This document shows, one piece after another, positions 12,155-20,962 of a stretch of DNA of 24,017 bases. Positions within the stretch are counted from its first letter, which is position 1. Each line of letters opens with the position of its first letter. The position numbers and the translations under genes were made by a program. Source of the stretch: a virus; IMG/VR virus record IMGVR_UViG_3300019873_000005, positions 1 through 24,017 of that record. One strand, given 5' to 3'. The notes under the pieces are model-generated. The model searched no databases. It was given only the letters and a program-made list of their open reading frames with translations, and was not told the origin of the DNA.

Positions 12155-14296
12155 ATGGCCTCCCGCATTAACATCACGGTCAACGCGCGCGATGAGACGC
12201 AAGGTGCTCTCGCGCGCGTCCGCCAGTCCATGAACCGTCTCGGCGACGATATGGACCGCACGTTCGGGCAGAACAACCGGCAGAACTTCGACCGGATGAA
12301 TCACTCGCTGAGGCAGATGGGCGAGGATCTAAACCGGCTGCACGGCCGGATTCCGGACGACGAATTCCAGCGCTTGGCCCGGAGTATGCGGGACGCCGAT
12401 AACGTGGTGGCCCGCGGGCGGCTGTTCGGCATGAACAACCAGTCGTTCGGTGAGCTCCGACAGGCTCTGCGCAGCCTCGACCGGGACTTCACCCGGGTAT
12501 CCGGCCACATGGGGAGCGGCGGTGGCATCCGTGTGCGTGTCCGTCCGGACGTGGACCGCAACAGGTTCCGCCAGGCGTTGATGGCGCCCCTTCACGGCCT
12601 TCAGGGCCTGATGTCGGACGGTATCGGCCAGGCCCTGGGTAACGCGTTCCAAACCGCCGCGAAGAATCCCGTGGTGTTCGCCGGCCTGGCTGCCGTTGTT
12701 GCGGCTGCTGCTGGCCTCATCGGTGCGGGTCTCGCCGGTGCGCTGACCCTGGCCTTCGGTGGCGCGTTCGTCGGCCTGGCCGGGGTTATCGCCTCGAAGG
12801 CGCCCGTGGTCAAGAAGGCGTGGTCGGGCATGGTCGACGACGTCAAGTCCTCGTGGGCGTCGGCCGGTAAGGCGATGGAGCCGGTTATCACGCACGGCAT
12901 CACCCTTCTGGGCAAGATGGCCGACACCTTCCTGCCGCACTTCAAGGAGGCTATGCGGCAGTCTCAGGGCCCGATGACGATGTTCCTGGACTCTGTGTCG
13001 AGGGGCATCATCGAGTTCGGCAGGCGGGCGTTCAAGCCGATGATGGAGGGCTTCAACGCTCTGCTTCTGGCGTTCGGCCCGGAGTTCGAGTCACTGATGG
13101 GCGGCATGGGCGATTCCTTCGGTGCGCTCGGCCGGACGGTCCGTGACCACTCGGGTGAGATTGCCATGGCCCTGAGGATGATCTTCGGCCTGATCACCAC
13201 GATCATCGACATCGTCAACTTCCTGGCGAACGTCTGGATCAGCATGGCGCGGATCGCGCTGTTCAACATCGGTGCGATCATCAACTACGGTCTCGTTCCG
13301 CTGGCGCAGGCCGCGATGTCGACCATGAAGATGATCCTCGACTCGGCGACCATCGGCCTCGGGTGGATGCCCGGCCTGGGCGACAAGGTCAAGGCCGCCA
13401 AGGAGGAGTTCTACAAGTTCGGCGACGGGGTTGTGAACAAGCTCAGGGGCATGGGCGATGAGGCCATGAACTGGGGCGACAACATGGATAAGGCCAACAA
13501 GGAGCGCAAGCTCAAGGTTGACCTTATGCAGTGGCAGGCCGACCTCCAGGCAGCTAAGGCCGACCTGAAGGCTGCGATGACGCCGAAGGAGAAGGCGAAG
13601 CTCCGCGCGGACCTGAAGGGCTGGAACGCCGACCTCGCCGAGGCGAAGAAGAAGCTGGAGACCGCCACCAAGGCGAAGACGAAGGCGAAGATCGAGGCGG
13701 ACATCAAGGACCTCGAACAGAAGATCAAGACCGCTAAGCAGCTTCTCGCCGACCAGGACCGCAGGAAGTCGAAGTCCCAGATCAAGGGCGACATCCGCGA
13801 CCTGGAAGACAAGATCGGTGCAGCGAAGCGCATGCTCGCAAGGCAGCAGGGCCGCAGCGCCACATCGAAGGTCAAGGCGAACATCAGCGACCTGGTCAAC
13901 AAGCTGAACCAGGCGTCTGGGCGGCTGCGTTCGATCGACGGCCGGACGGCGAACACCTACGTGTACACCATCTACCGCAGCCGGGATGAGCGGGCCTCGA
14001 AGAAGTTCGCGAAGGGCGGCGTCGTCGGCATGGCGTCCGGTGGCCCGGCCCGTTCGGGTTCCGACAGGATGACGCTCGTCGGCGAAGAGGGGCCGGAGAT
14101 GGTGAAGCTGCCGCCGGGCTCGATGGTCAAGCCCGCGGGCGCCACTCGTGCGGCTCTGCGCGATCAGGGTGGCGGTATGGCTACGCTGGTACTCAAGTCG
14201 TCCGGCAGGCGCGCCGACGACCTTCTCCTGGAGCTGCTCCGGGAGTCCATTCACCAGCGCGGGGGCGACCCCGTGAAGGTTCTGGGAGGTAAGTGA
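12155..14296 (+). CDS. Tail tape measure protein
   Basis: This 713-residue protein sets tail length and fills the tail tube. Residues 1-100 are helical and polar (VNARDETQGALARVRQSM start). About 165-225 is a long hydrophobic Ala/Gly stretch (VFAGLAAVVAAAAGLIGAG) typical of the membrane-active part. About 290-425 is helical with further hydrophobic stretches. Residues 452-601 hold five 30-residue Lys-rich coiled-coil repeats. The C-terminus has the GGVVGMASGGPA and LVGEEGPEMVKLPPGS motifs common in actinophage tape measures. By the rule of about 0.15 nm per residue, a tail of roughly 100 nm is expected (inference). ATG 12155 has GAGGAG upstream within the chaperone frameshift region. Confidence 0.95.
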   Translation: MASRINITVNARDETQGALARVRQSMNRLGDDMDRTFGQNNRQNFDRMNHSLRQMGEDLNRLHGRIPDDEFQRLARSMRDADNVVARGRLFGMNNQSFGELRQALRSLDRDFTRVSGHMGSGGGIRVRVRPDVDRNRFRQALMAPLHGLQGLMSDGIGQALGNAFQTAAKNPVVFAGLAAVVAAAAGLIGAGLAGALTLAFGGAFVGLAGVIASKAPVVKKAWSGMVDDVKSSWASAGKAMEPVITHGITLLGKMADTFLPHFKEAMRQSQGPMTMFLDSVSRGIIEFGRRAFKPMMEGFNALLLAFGPEFESLMGGMGDSFGALGRTVRDHSGEIAMALRMIFGLITTIIDIVNFLANVWISMARIALFNIGAIINYGLVPLAQAAMSTMKMILDSATIGLGWMPGLGDKVKAAKEEFYKFGDGVVNKLRGMGDEAMNWGDNMDKANKERKLKVDLMQWQADLQAAKADLKAAMTPKEKAKLRADLKGWNADLAEAKKKLETATKAKTKAKIEADIKDLEQKIKTAKQLLADQDRRKSKSQIKGDIRDLEDKIGAAKRMLARQQGRSATSKVKANISDLVNKLNQASGRLRSIDGRTANTYVYTIYRSRDERASKKFAKGGVVGMASGGPARSGSDRMTLVGEEGPEMVKLPPGSMVKPAGATRAALRDQGGGMATLVLKSSGRRADDLLLELLRESIHQRGGDPVKVLGGK
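13508..13957 (+). repeat. Five tandem 90-bp (30-residue) coiled-coil repeats in the tape measure gene
   Basis: Units start at 13508, 13598, 13688, 13778 and 13868, each exactly 90 bases. At protein level each has the form [KQ][LIV]-x-x-[DN][LI]-x-x-[WL] followed by an Ala/Lys-rich helix and a polar turn. For example they open KLKVDL, KLRADL, KIEADI, QIKGDI and KVKANI. DNA identity between units is modest, so the repeats are old. The last unit runs into a DGRTANT segment. Confidence 0.88.
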
Positions 14297-14297
14297 A

Positions 14298-17200
14298 GTG
14301 ACGGTCACTCGTAGGCAGTCGTCTGTGGTGTCCAACGTGTCGGGAACGTCATCGGCGACGATCGTCGTTCCCCGGCACACCGACCTGGTCGACGGGGACC
14401 TTCTGATTGCGGTGTCGAACGGTCCGGTGGGCACGCAGACGGCGCCGGCGGTGTCGGTGTCGGGCGGCAACCAGTCGAACTTCTGGAAGAAGATCGCTGC
14501 GAGCGAGCCGGCGAACTGGAGCTTCGGCTTCCCGGCGACCAGCTCGGTGAACGTCGCAGTGATCAGCTTCGTCGGCGCCCACGATGTGCTGTCCTTCGAC
14601 CACACCGAAGCGGCGGCGTCGGCGACGCTCGTCGGCCGGACCCTCGACGCCCCGCGTGACGCGGTGGCGTTCTTCGTGGGCGCCTGGCGTGACGGCACAA
14701 CGAACACCTCGACGACCAACCAGGGCAACGAGGACTTCGACGTCGCGTCGGGGAACACCGGTCTGACGATCTACCGCGGGATGACCGGTGCCTTCTACGG
14801 TCCGGGTACCGCGGGGGTCAACGACATCGTGAACACCGGTGATGCCATGCCCGGGAACAGCTTCACCATCTCGAACCCCGTCGACAACGGCACATGCTGG
14901 GGCTTCCTGATCGACAACCGGGAGGCCGACACCGAGGACTGGTCGTCGACCAACGGCGCCTTCAACATCGACGTGAAGCTCGACGACCTCCAGTTCGACT
15001 CGGTCGGCCGGGTCACCAGCCGGTTCCGTGGCGACATCACCAACAAAGTGGTCGCCTTTGCGGAGTCCGGCGAGAACGCCCCGAATGAAGTCACCGAGAA
15101 CCTCGCGGACGGCAAGTACTTCACGAAGTGGCTGACGTTCGCCGACTCGGGTTACGTCCAGTATGACCTGGGCACGCCCATGATGGTGAAGCGCTACCGG
15201 CTGAAGTCGTGCACCGATGCGCAGGAACGCGACCCGATGACCTGGACGCTGAAGGGCTCCAACGACGGCACCAACTTCACGAACCTCGATACGCGTACCG
15301 GCATGTCGTTCGCGACCCGGCAGGAGACGCAGGAGTTCAAGGTCACGCAGAACCGCGCCGAGTACCGGTACTACCGTCTGGACATCGCGTCGAACCTCGG
15401 CCCGACGGTCGCGACCTCGACACAGCTTGCGGAGTGGCGCCTGTCGACGCACGACGTCTGGGAGGACATCACTCCGTACGCCTTGTACGAGGACAAGATC
15501 CGGATCACCCGCGGCCTTCAGGGCAGCTCTGGTCGATCTGACTTTACTCGTGCGTACTACAACCTGAACAACACCGACGGCCGGTTCTCGATCCGCAACC
15601 AGGACGGCCCGTACTTCGGATCCCTCCAGAGGAACACGCAGAACCGCATTTCGAAGGCGTTCGGCACCAAAGCCCTTCGATTGCAAGGTGACGTCAATAT
15701 CGAGGGCACCGTGATGTGCGGTGACTGCATGCGCACCACGCTGACTGACGCGATGTCGATCAGCGGTGACATCGACGTCCGCATCGACGTGGAGCCGAGG
15801 TCGTGGCGGGATGAGCAGATGCTCGCCGGTATCGCCACAGCCGAGCTGGCCGGCTCGTCGTGGATCTTCTGGCTCGACGGCGACGGCAAGCTGAACTTCA
15901 ACTGGACGACGCCGACGCCCACCGCTGCCTCCGCCCGGTCCACGGTGGCCGTCCCCCAGTCGACCAGGAAGACGGTCCGGGTGTCCGTCGACATGGACAA
16001 CGGCGCCGCGGGCAACACCACGACGTTCTATGTCGCCGACAGCATCTCGGGCCCCTGGACGCAGCTCGGTGACCCGGTGGTCAACGCCGGCACCTCGTCG
16101 ATCGGCTACACGGGTGGGGCGCTGTGTGTCGGCCATGTGGGCGGCGAGAGTCAGCGCGGCATCAACGGCGACGTCTACAACTTCGAGCTCCGCAACACCG
16201 CGGGCACACTCGTCAGCGACATCGACTTCACCACGCAGACGAACGGCTCCTACGTCGTCTCGGAGAACTCCAACCGCTGGGTCGCGGTGAACAACGCCGT
16301 CATCAGCAACCGCCGCTACAGGTTCCACGGCGAGGTTGCCGAGTGGCCGATCGCGTGGGATCCGACAGGGAACTGGGTTACGGCGTCGGTGACCGCGGCC
16401 GGCGTCCAGAAGCGCATGGAGCAGGTGACCTCGTCGCTCTCGGCGATGCGGCGCCTCCACACGAAGGGCATCATTCTCGACCCGGGGCCGTTCGAGCGGT
16501 TCGCGGAGCCGGCAGCCTACTGGCCGCTGGAGGACGGTAATGTCGCCGGCCAGATGGCCTCGGGCCTGCCGTCCAAGCCGGGCATGCAGATCTACGGGAA
16601 GCTCGACCCGGAGGCCGTCCAGGACGGCTTCAACGAGTCGCTCCCCCTGCCGCAGATGGGTACCGCGAAGTTCGGTGGCCGTGTCACCGGGGCGCCGTCG
16701 GGGTTCATCGACCTGCGATGGATCCTGTACGCCCCGGACAACATGGTCAACTCGACCGACGTCCTGGAGATCTACACAACGGGTTCGGTGCGCCGCTGGA
16801 GGGTGACGTACGAGCTGTCCAACACCTGGCGGGTGCGCGGGTACACGGAGGACGACTCCGGTTCGCCGATCCACGACACCGGCAACCAGACGATTACCAC
16901 GAACAACGAGAAGATGCACATGCGTCTCCTGGTCACCGCGAACGGCGGTAACGCCGACGTCGCCATGGAAGCTTACGACGTGTTCGGTACGCTCCTCGGC
17001 TCGTGGACGGCCCCGTTCCTGTCGGCGACCGTCGGCAAAACCTTCCGGGTCAACGTCAACCAGGAGAGGCTGATGGCCACCGCGGCCATCGGTCACATCG
17101 CGCTGTACGGTGCCGAGAAGGTTCCGTGGCCGGCGGCCCTGAACGGCTACCACTACGAGACCGCCGGTAACCGCCTGAAGCGCATCGCCGACGAGGAGAA

Positions 17201-19199
17201 CGTCGAGTTCCGGTTCGTCGGTGATCTCGCCCAGACGGCATTCATGGGCTACCAGGAGGCGGACGCGCCGTTCGCTGACATGTCCTCGGCTGCGGTGTCC
17301 GACGGCGGGTTTCTCGTTGATCCTCTGGACGCTTTCGGCTTGGAGTACCGCACTCTGCGCACCCTCCTGAATCAGCCGGCTCACATCGAGCTGTCCTACT
17401 CGAACGCCGAACTGTCCGGCAACCTGGAGCCGGTTGCTGATGACGCGTACATCGTCAACGACTTCACCGCATCCCGTGGAGGGGCTGGGTCGGCGCGTGC
17501 GCAGCAGACAGAGGGCAACCTGTCGGTGAACCTGCCCCCGGACGGCGTAGGCCCGTACGAGGGCTCTCAGGCGTACTCCCTCGCCCATGAGGGGCAGTGC
17601 GTCGACATCGCCGGCTGGGAAGTTCACAAGGGGACCCTGGACGAGGAGCGGTATACCCGGGTGATGCTCGCCCTGGAGAACCGGCGTCTCGCCGCGAACT
17701 CGTCGCTCTCCGAGAAGGTCCTCCGGCTCGACGTCGGCGACCGGGTCGACATCACCGACACCCCCGACTTCCTGACGCACGACGACATCCGCCAGATTGT
17801 CATCGGGTACGAGGAGTGGTTCGACGGCTTCCAGCACGACATCAGCCTCAACATGCTGCCCGCCAGGTCGTTCGAGGTCGCCGAATACGACGGCGGCTAC
17901 CACTTCGACGCCGACGGCTCGACGCTGTACGCGGACATCGACACCGACGACACCACGTTCGAGGTCGAAGTCCGGTCGGGCGGGAATGCCGCCCCGGCGT
18001 TCTCCGAGGACCCGTCCGCCTTCCCGTACGACATCCGCATCGACGGAGAGACGATGAGAGTGCTCGGCACGGGCACCCTCCAGACGTCGAACCCGCTGTT
18101 CACCACGGGCATCAGCACCTGGTCACCGGCGAACGGCGCGGCGGCCGTGTGGGACCAGACGATCGTCTACCCGCACGACCCCCTGGCCGTCGGTTCCCTC
18201 AAGCTGACCCCCGACGGGGTTACCGGCAGCCCTTACGCTGCGTGCGCGTTCACCGGGGTGGGGAGTGTCAAGCCGAACTGGACTTACAAGTCGTCGGAGT
18301 GGGTGTACTGCGCTACGGCGGTCGCCGACGTCCGGCCTCGTATCGCCTGGTACGACGCAGCCGGCGCGTTCCTCAGCTACTCGTCCACCCTCCAGTCCAT
18401 TCCGGCCGGTAAGTGGACGTACATCGAGAACACGCACACCGCGCCCGCCGGAGCCTCACAGGCCCGCGTGCACGTCTTCATGAACGGCACCCCGGCCGCC
18501 TCGGTGGTCCTGTGGGCGTGGAACGCGAAGATCGTCGAGGCGCCGGCCTACAACGCCAACGACCAAGGGGACTCGTTCAACCGGGCCGACTCGACTACCG
18601 TCCTCGGGTCCACGGACCGCGGGGATGTCGAGGCTTGGACGCAGAACTCCGGAACGTGGGGCATCAACTCGAACCAGGCGTATATCTCGGCGGCAGCCAC
18701 GTCGATCGCAACCCTCGCCGCGGCGTCGGAGTTCATCGACTGCGAGGTCACGGTGTCGTCCTGGGCGTCCGGCACGGCGGCTCTCGTCTTCCGCTACACC
18801 GATGCGAACAACCACATCTGGTGGGGCGGCACGGTGGGCGCCACAGCGACGCTGAACATCGTTGTGGCCGGCGTTACCACCACCTGGACGCCCGACTCCG
18901 GCGGCGCTGACTTCACCCTGGCCGCAGGTGACACGCTGTCGGCGACCTGCTCCGGTTCGGTGATCATCGTCTACCGGAACGGTAAGCAGGCGCTCTGCAT
19001 TTCGACGTCGGCGAACCAGTCGGCTTCGCGTGTCGGAATGCGGCTCACCACCACGGTGCCCCGCCTGGACAACTTCTACTTCAAGGACAACACCGGTCCG
19101 CAGAGGCTCCAGGTGATCCGCGGTATCAACGGCGCCGCTTCCCGTCACGTCGGCGGAGCGGATATCGTTCTATGGCAGACGCCCACGAGAGGAATCTGA
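14298..19199 (+). CDS. Large baseplate / tail-tip protein with ligand-binding-type domains
   Basis: This 1633-residue minor tail protein probably sits at the tail tip and binds the host surface. Residues 1-240 are an unassigned beta region (DLVDGDLLIAVSNG). About 247-381 look like an F5/8 type C (discoidin) domain: VQYDLGTPMMVKRYRLKS, then WTLKGSNDGTNFTNLDT and YYRLDIAS. A Dit-like core starts near 388 (ITPYALYEDKIRITRG) and resumes near 673 (RYRFHGEVAEWP), with a concanavalin/LamG-like domain (about 468-664) between. A second AYWPLEDG region follows at about 737. About 953-1197 is baseplate-like (RLDVGDRVDITDTP). About 1273-1415 resembles a carbohydrate-binding module and 1424-1595 another LamG-like domain. 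GTG 14298 has GGGAGG upstream. The stop overlaps the next ATG. Domain names are by eye. Confidence 0.88.
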   Translation: MTVTRRQSSVVSNVSGTSSATIVVPRHTDLVDGDLLIAVSNGPVGTQTAPAVSVSGGNQSNFWKKIAASEPANWSFGFPATSSVNVAVISFVGAHDVLSFDHTEAAASATLVGRTLDAPRDAVAFFVGAWRDGTTNTSTTNQGNEDFDVASGNTGLTIYRGMTGAFYGPGTAGVNDIVNTGDAMPGNSFTISNPVDNGTCWGFLIDNREADTEDWSSTNGAFNIDVKLDDLQFDSVGRVTSRFRGDITNKVVAFAESGENAPNEVTENLADGKYFTKWLTFADSGYVQYDLGTPMMVKRYRLKSCTDAQERDPMTWTLKGSNDGTNFTNLDTRTGMSFATRQETQEFKVTQNRAEYRYYRLDIASNLGPTVATSTQLAEWRLSTHDVWEDITPYALYEDKIRITRGLQGSSGRSDFTRAYYNLNNTDGRFSIRNQDGPYFGSLQRNTQNRISKAFGTKALRLQGDVNIEGTVMCGDCMRTTLTDAMSISGDIDVRIDVEPRSWRDEQMLAGIATAELAGSSWIFWLDGDGKLNFNWTTPTPTAASARSTVAVPQSTRKTVRVSVDMDNGAAGNTTTFYVADSISGPWTQLGDPVVNAGTSSIGYTGGALCVGHVGGESQRGINGDVYNFELRNTAGTLVSDIDFTTQTNGSYVVSENSNRWVAVNNAVISNRRYRFHGEVAEWPIAWDPTGNWVTASVTAAGVQKRMEQVTSSLSAMRRLHTKGIILDPGPFERFAEPAAYWPLEDGNVAGQMASGLPSKPGMQIYGKLDPEAVQDGFNESLPLPQMGTAKFGGRVTGAPSGFIDLRWILYAPDNMVNSTDVLEIYTTGSVRRWRVTYELSNTWRVRGYTEDDSGSPIHDTGNQTITTNNEKMHMRLLVTANGGNADVAMEAYDVFGTLLGSWTAPFLSATVGKTFRVNVNQERLMATAAIGHIALYGAEKVPWPAALNGYHYETAGNRLKRIADEENVEFRFVGDLAQTAFMGYQEADAPFADMSSAAVSDGGFLVDPLDAFGLEYRTLRTLLNQPAHIELSYSNAELSGNLEPVADDAYIVNDFTASRGGAGSARAQQTEGNLSVNLPPDGVGPYEGSQAYSLAHEGQCVDIAGWEVHKGTLDEERYTRVMLALENRRLAANSSLSEKVLRLDVGDRVDITDTPDFLTHDDIRQIVIGYEEWFDGFQHDISLNMLPARSFEVAEYDGGYHFDADGSTLYADIDTDDTTFEVEVRSGGNAAPAFSEDPSAFPYDIRIDGETMRVLGTGTLQTSNPLFTTGISTWSPANGAAAVWDQTIVYPHDPLAVGSLKLTPDGVTGSPYAACAFTGVGSVKPNWTYKSSEWVYCATAVADVRPRIAWYDAAGAFLSYSSTLQSIPAGKWTYIENTHTAPAGASQARVHVFMNGTPAASVVLWAWNAKIVEAPAYNANDQGDSFNRADSTTVLGSTDRGDVEAWTQNSGTWGINSNQAYISAAATSIATLAAASEFIDCEVTVSSWASGTAALVFRYTDANNHIWWGGTVGATATLNIVVAGVTTTWTPDSGGADFTLAAGDTLSATCSGSVIIVYRNGKQALCISTSANQSASRVGMRLTTTVPRLDNFYFKDNTGPQRLQVIRGINGAASRHVGGADIVLWQTPTRGI

Positions 19200-19696
19200 T
19201 GACTTCGATCAAGCCGTTGTCGGCTGGCACGAACTTCCGGGCGGTCGACTTCCCGCGGGCGCAGTTCGCCTACGACCAGTCGACCATCGCGAACTGGAAC
19301 ACCGCCACCTATACGGTGAACGTCGCCGCGACCAACCCGGAGGTTGCTGTCCGCTGCCTAGCGCCCACCTCCGGCAAGATCGGCGTCTGTATCTCCGGGG
19401 GGCCACGCAATAACTCAACGGTTGTTGACCGGTTCTTCCTGGCCTTCCGCGTACTGGAGGGTGACCCGGCCGACGGGACGCTCATCCAGACGGATGACGC
19501 CAAGTGGGGGATCTCCAACACAGCCACATCCGACGCGTCCGACGACTACAGTTACGGTGGGCACTTCACCGTGGTGGGCGGCCTGACCCCCGGCGTCTAC
19601 TACTACTTTCAGTCGAGGTTCCGCGACACGGTCGCCCCGGTCACCGGCACGGCTGACTGCGCGTTCCGCACCCTCATGGCGATCCCCCTCCCGTAA
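19199..19696 (+). CDS. Tail appendage protein, first of three tandem paralogs
   Basis: This 165-residue beta-rich protein starts at the ATG overlapping the stop of the large tail gene (TGATG). The second half carries KWGISNTA, then HFTVVGGLTPGVYYYFQSRFRD and a MAIPLP end. These features recur in the next two genes (GLTPG, then Y-rich strand, then IPL[PT] or FPLP at the terminus). The LTPG-Y pattern is like the last strands of fibronectin type III-type domains. Two Cys (RCLAPT, VCISGG) lie in the middle. The position directly after the tip protein suggests a fibre or receptor-binding accessory. AAGGAG, formed by its own stop codon region, serves the next gene. Confidence 0.83.
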   Translation: MTSIKPLSAGTNFRAVDFPRAQFAYDQSTIANWNTATYTVNVAATNPEVAVRCLAPTSGKIGVCISGGPRNNSTVVDRFFLAFRVLEGDPADGTLIQTDDAKWGISNTATSDASDDYSYGGHFTVVGGLTPGVYYYFQSRFRDTVAPVTGTADCAFRTLMAIPLP

Positions 19697-19706
19697 GGAG
19701 CTTCAC

Positions 19707-20171
19707 GTGGCGATCAATGCAGGATCTCAGGCGTACGGAGTCGACCTCCCGCCCACCCAGTACGACCAGGATTGGACGACTCAGTCCCCGACGACGACGA
19801 CCTACACGGCCGGACAGCCGGAAGTGGGGGTCAACTTTGTGGCGCCCAGCTCTGGGCGCGTGCTCGTCACCCTGGGCGCCGGAACCCGAACAACTACCGC
19901 CGTCACCACTCGCGCGGTGGTCACGTTCATCGTCTACAACGACAACTCCGACGGCCCGGTCGTTCAGGCTGCCGACTTCAACAACGGGATCACCGGTATC
20001 GGGACCGCTTCGGTCTCTCAGTACCGGTACGTCGGTACGTTCAAGATGATCTCCGGACTCACGCCCGGTCGGAACTACTACGCCCAGATGGTGCACCGCT
20101 CCACGGCAGCCGTCGCCGCGGGCGTGGTATCCATCGCTGCCCGCGACATTTCCGTCATCCCCCTCACGTAA
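19707..20171 (+). CDS. Tail appendage protein, second of three tandem paralogs
   Basis: This 154-residue beta-rich protein has a GTG start at 19707 with TAAGGAG just upstream. It shares layout with its neighbours: a Pro/Tyr-containing N-terminus (PPTQYDQDW), then VGVNFVAPSSGRVLVTLGAG, VVTFIVYND, GITGIGTASVSQYRYVG, and the common FKMISGLTPGRNYYAQ segment ending VIPLT. The alignment with the first copy is clear in the second half but divergent elsewhere, so the duplication is not recent. No Cys remain. Expected to be a virion component exposed at the tail tip. An exact role cannot be told. Confidence 0.83.
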   Translation: MAINAGSQAYGVDLPPTQYDQDWTTQSPTTTTYTAGQPEVGVNFVAPSSGRVLVTLGAGTRTTTAVTTRAVVTFIVYNDNSDGPVVQAADFNNGITGIGTASVSQYRYVGTFKMISGLTPGRNYYAQMVHRSTAAVAAGVVSIAARDISVIPLT

Positions 20172-20179
20172 GGAACCCC

Positions 20180-20431
20180 ATGCCTGATATCGGAATCGGC
20201 GACCAGATCACCACGGCGTGGTGGCCTGCCGCCGTTGAGGACGAGGATGCCACCGACCTGGTCGTCACCTCAACGGCGTTCATTCCCGGTACGAGCCCGT
20301 GCGACGTGACGTTCACCGCGTCACGGACGGGCCGAGCTGCTGTTTGCGTGGCGGGGAACTGGACTCAGGCCTCGGCTGGCAACCGCATCTTCATCTCGTA
20401 CGAGGTATACCTGGGCACCTCCGCGGCCTGA
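20180..20431 (+). CDS. Third tandem tail appendage paralog, readable N-terminal part
   Basis: The 83-residue open frame begins at ATG 20180 with AAGGA upstream. It matches the first halves of the two preceding paralogs: an N-terminal region with TTAWWPAAVED, then CDVTFTASRTGRAAVCVAGNW and a NRIFISYEVYLGT strand. It ends at a TGA (20429-20431) in the middle of where the paralogs continue. Without readthrough, the product would lack the GLTPG half of the fold and would probably not fold like its neighbours. See the combined entry for the whole interrupted gene. Confidence 0.6.
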   Translation: MPDIGIGDQITTAWWPAAVEDEDATDLVVTSTAFIPGTSPCDVTFTASRTGRAAVCVAGNWTQASAGNRIFISYEVYLGTSAA

Positions 20432-20638
20432 GCCCTGGTCAGGTCAGCGCGCTCCGGCTTCGGCATCTCCGACAACGGCGCCACGGGCGGCTCCCTGGAG
20501 CAGGGCTGGGGCAACATGACGATGATTGAGGGGCTCACCCCGGGCGCCACGTATTTCGCCCGAGTGGTCCACATGACGGAAGCCGGCACCACCTCCACGG
20601 TCACCCACAGAAGGATCATTGTCTTCCCCCTGCCGTAA
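20180..20638 (+). pseudogene. Third tail appendage paralog, split by one in-frame TGA
   Basis: Reading straight through TGA 20429-20431 in the same frame gives 152 codons, close to the 154 and 165 of the other copies. The part after the stop keeps every family feature: GFGISDNG, then MIEGLTPGATYFARVV and the FPLP terminus. Aligned without gaps, YEVYLGTSAA-stop-ALVRSARSGFGIS matches FRVLEGDPADGTLIQ...WGIS of copy one, with the stop standing where copy one has Gly. One base change (for example GGA to TGA) would explain it. It may be a recent nonsense mutation, a sequencing error or a readthrough site. The preserved downstream half shows the break is young or tolerated. Confidence 0.75.
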
Positions 20639-20671
20639 GCTGGTCGAGTCGATCACCACAGAAGGAGTCGA

Positions 20672-20950
20672 ATGACTTATCCGACAGGAGCCGCAAAGGT
20701 GGGATACAGCGTCTCGCTGAACCCCACCGGCGCACCCTACTTCGAGTGTGACGTGGAGTTCAGTCACAATATCCAGGTCGGGGCGCCCGATGGGGGGCAG
20801 GCCGCCTATGACGCAGTCCAGGTCGGAGCCGAGGCTATCGTCACCTGGATGGAGAACGAGCCGACAGGGACCGTCGGGGGGCCACACCGGAATCACTACT
20901 TCCCCAGCACTGACACGTGGGTCAGTGACACGTCCTGGCCGACAGCCTGA
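20672..20950 (+). CDS. Small protein, first of a paralog pair
   Basis: This 92-residue protein begins MTYPTGAAKVGYSVSLNPTGAPY and contains a central helix (DAVQVGAEAIVTWMENE) and an HYFPSTDTW segment, ending in SWPTA. It aligns along its whole length with the next gene: G-A-x-x-VxY-x-[LV]-SL near the start, QxGA[ED]AI in the middle and TWPT or SWPT at the end. GAAGGAG at 20661-20667 precedes ATG 20672. It has no membrane segment or catalytic motif. As the last plus-strand genes after the tail fibres, the pair may be tail accessory or late non-structural proteins. Confidence 0.8.
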   Translation: MTYPTGAAKVGYSVSLNPTGAPYFECDVEFSHNIQVGAPDGGQAAYDAVQVGAEAIVTWMENEPTGTVGGPHRNHYFPSTDTWVSDTSWPTA

Positions 20951-20962
20951 GAAGGGGGCGCC

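Noticed and set aside
14349-17903. 1184-codon minus-strand open frame opposite the tail-tip gene
   Set aside because: The translation is Arg/Val/Asp/Gly-rich and repetitive, as expected for the antisense of high-GC coding DNA. The plus-strand gene has clear domains and proper start context.
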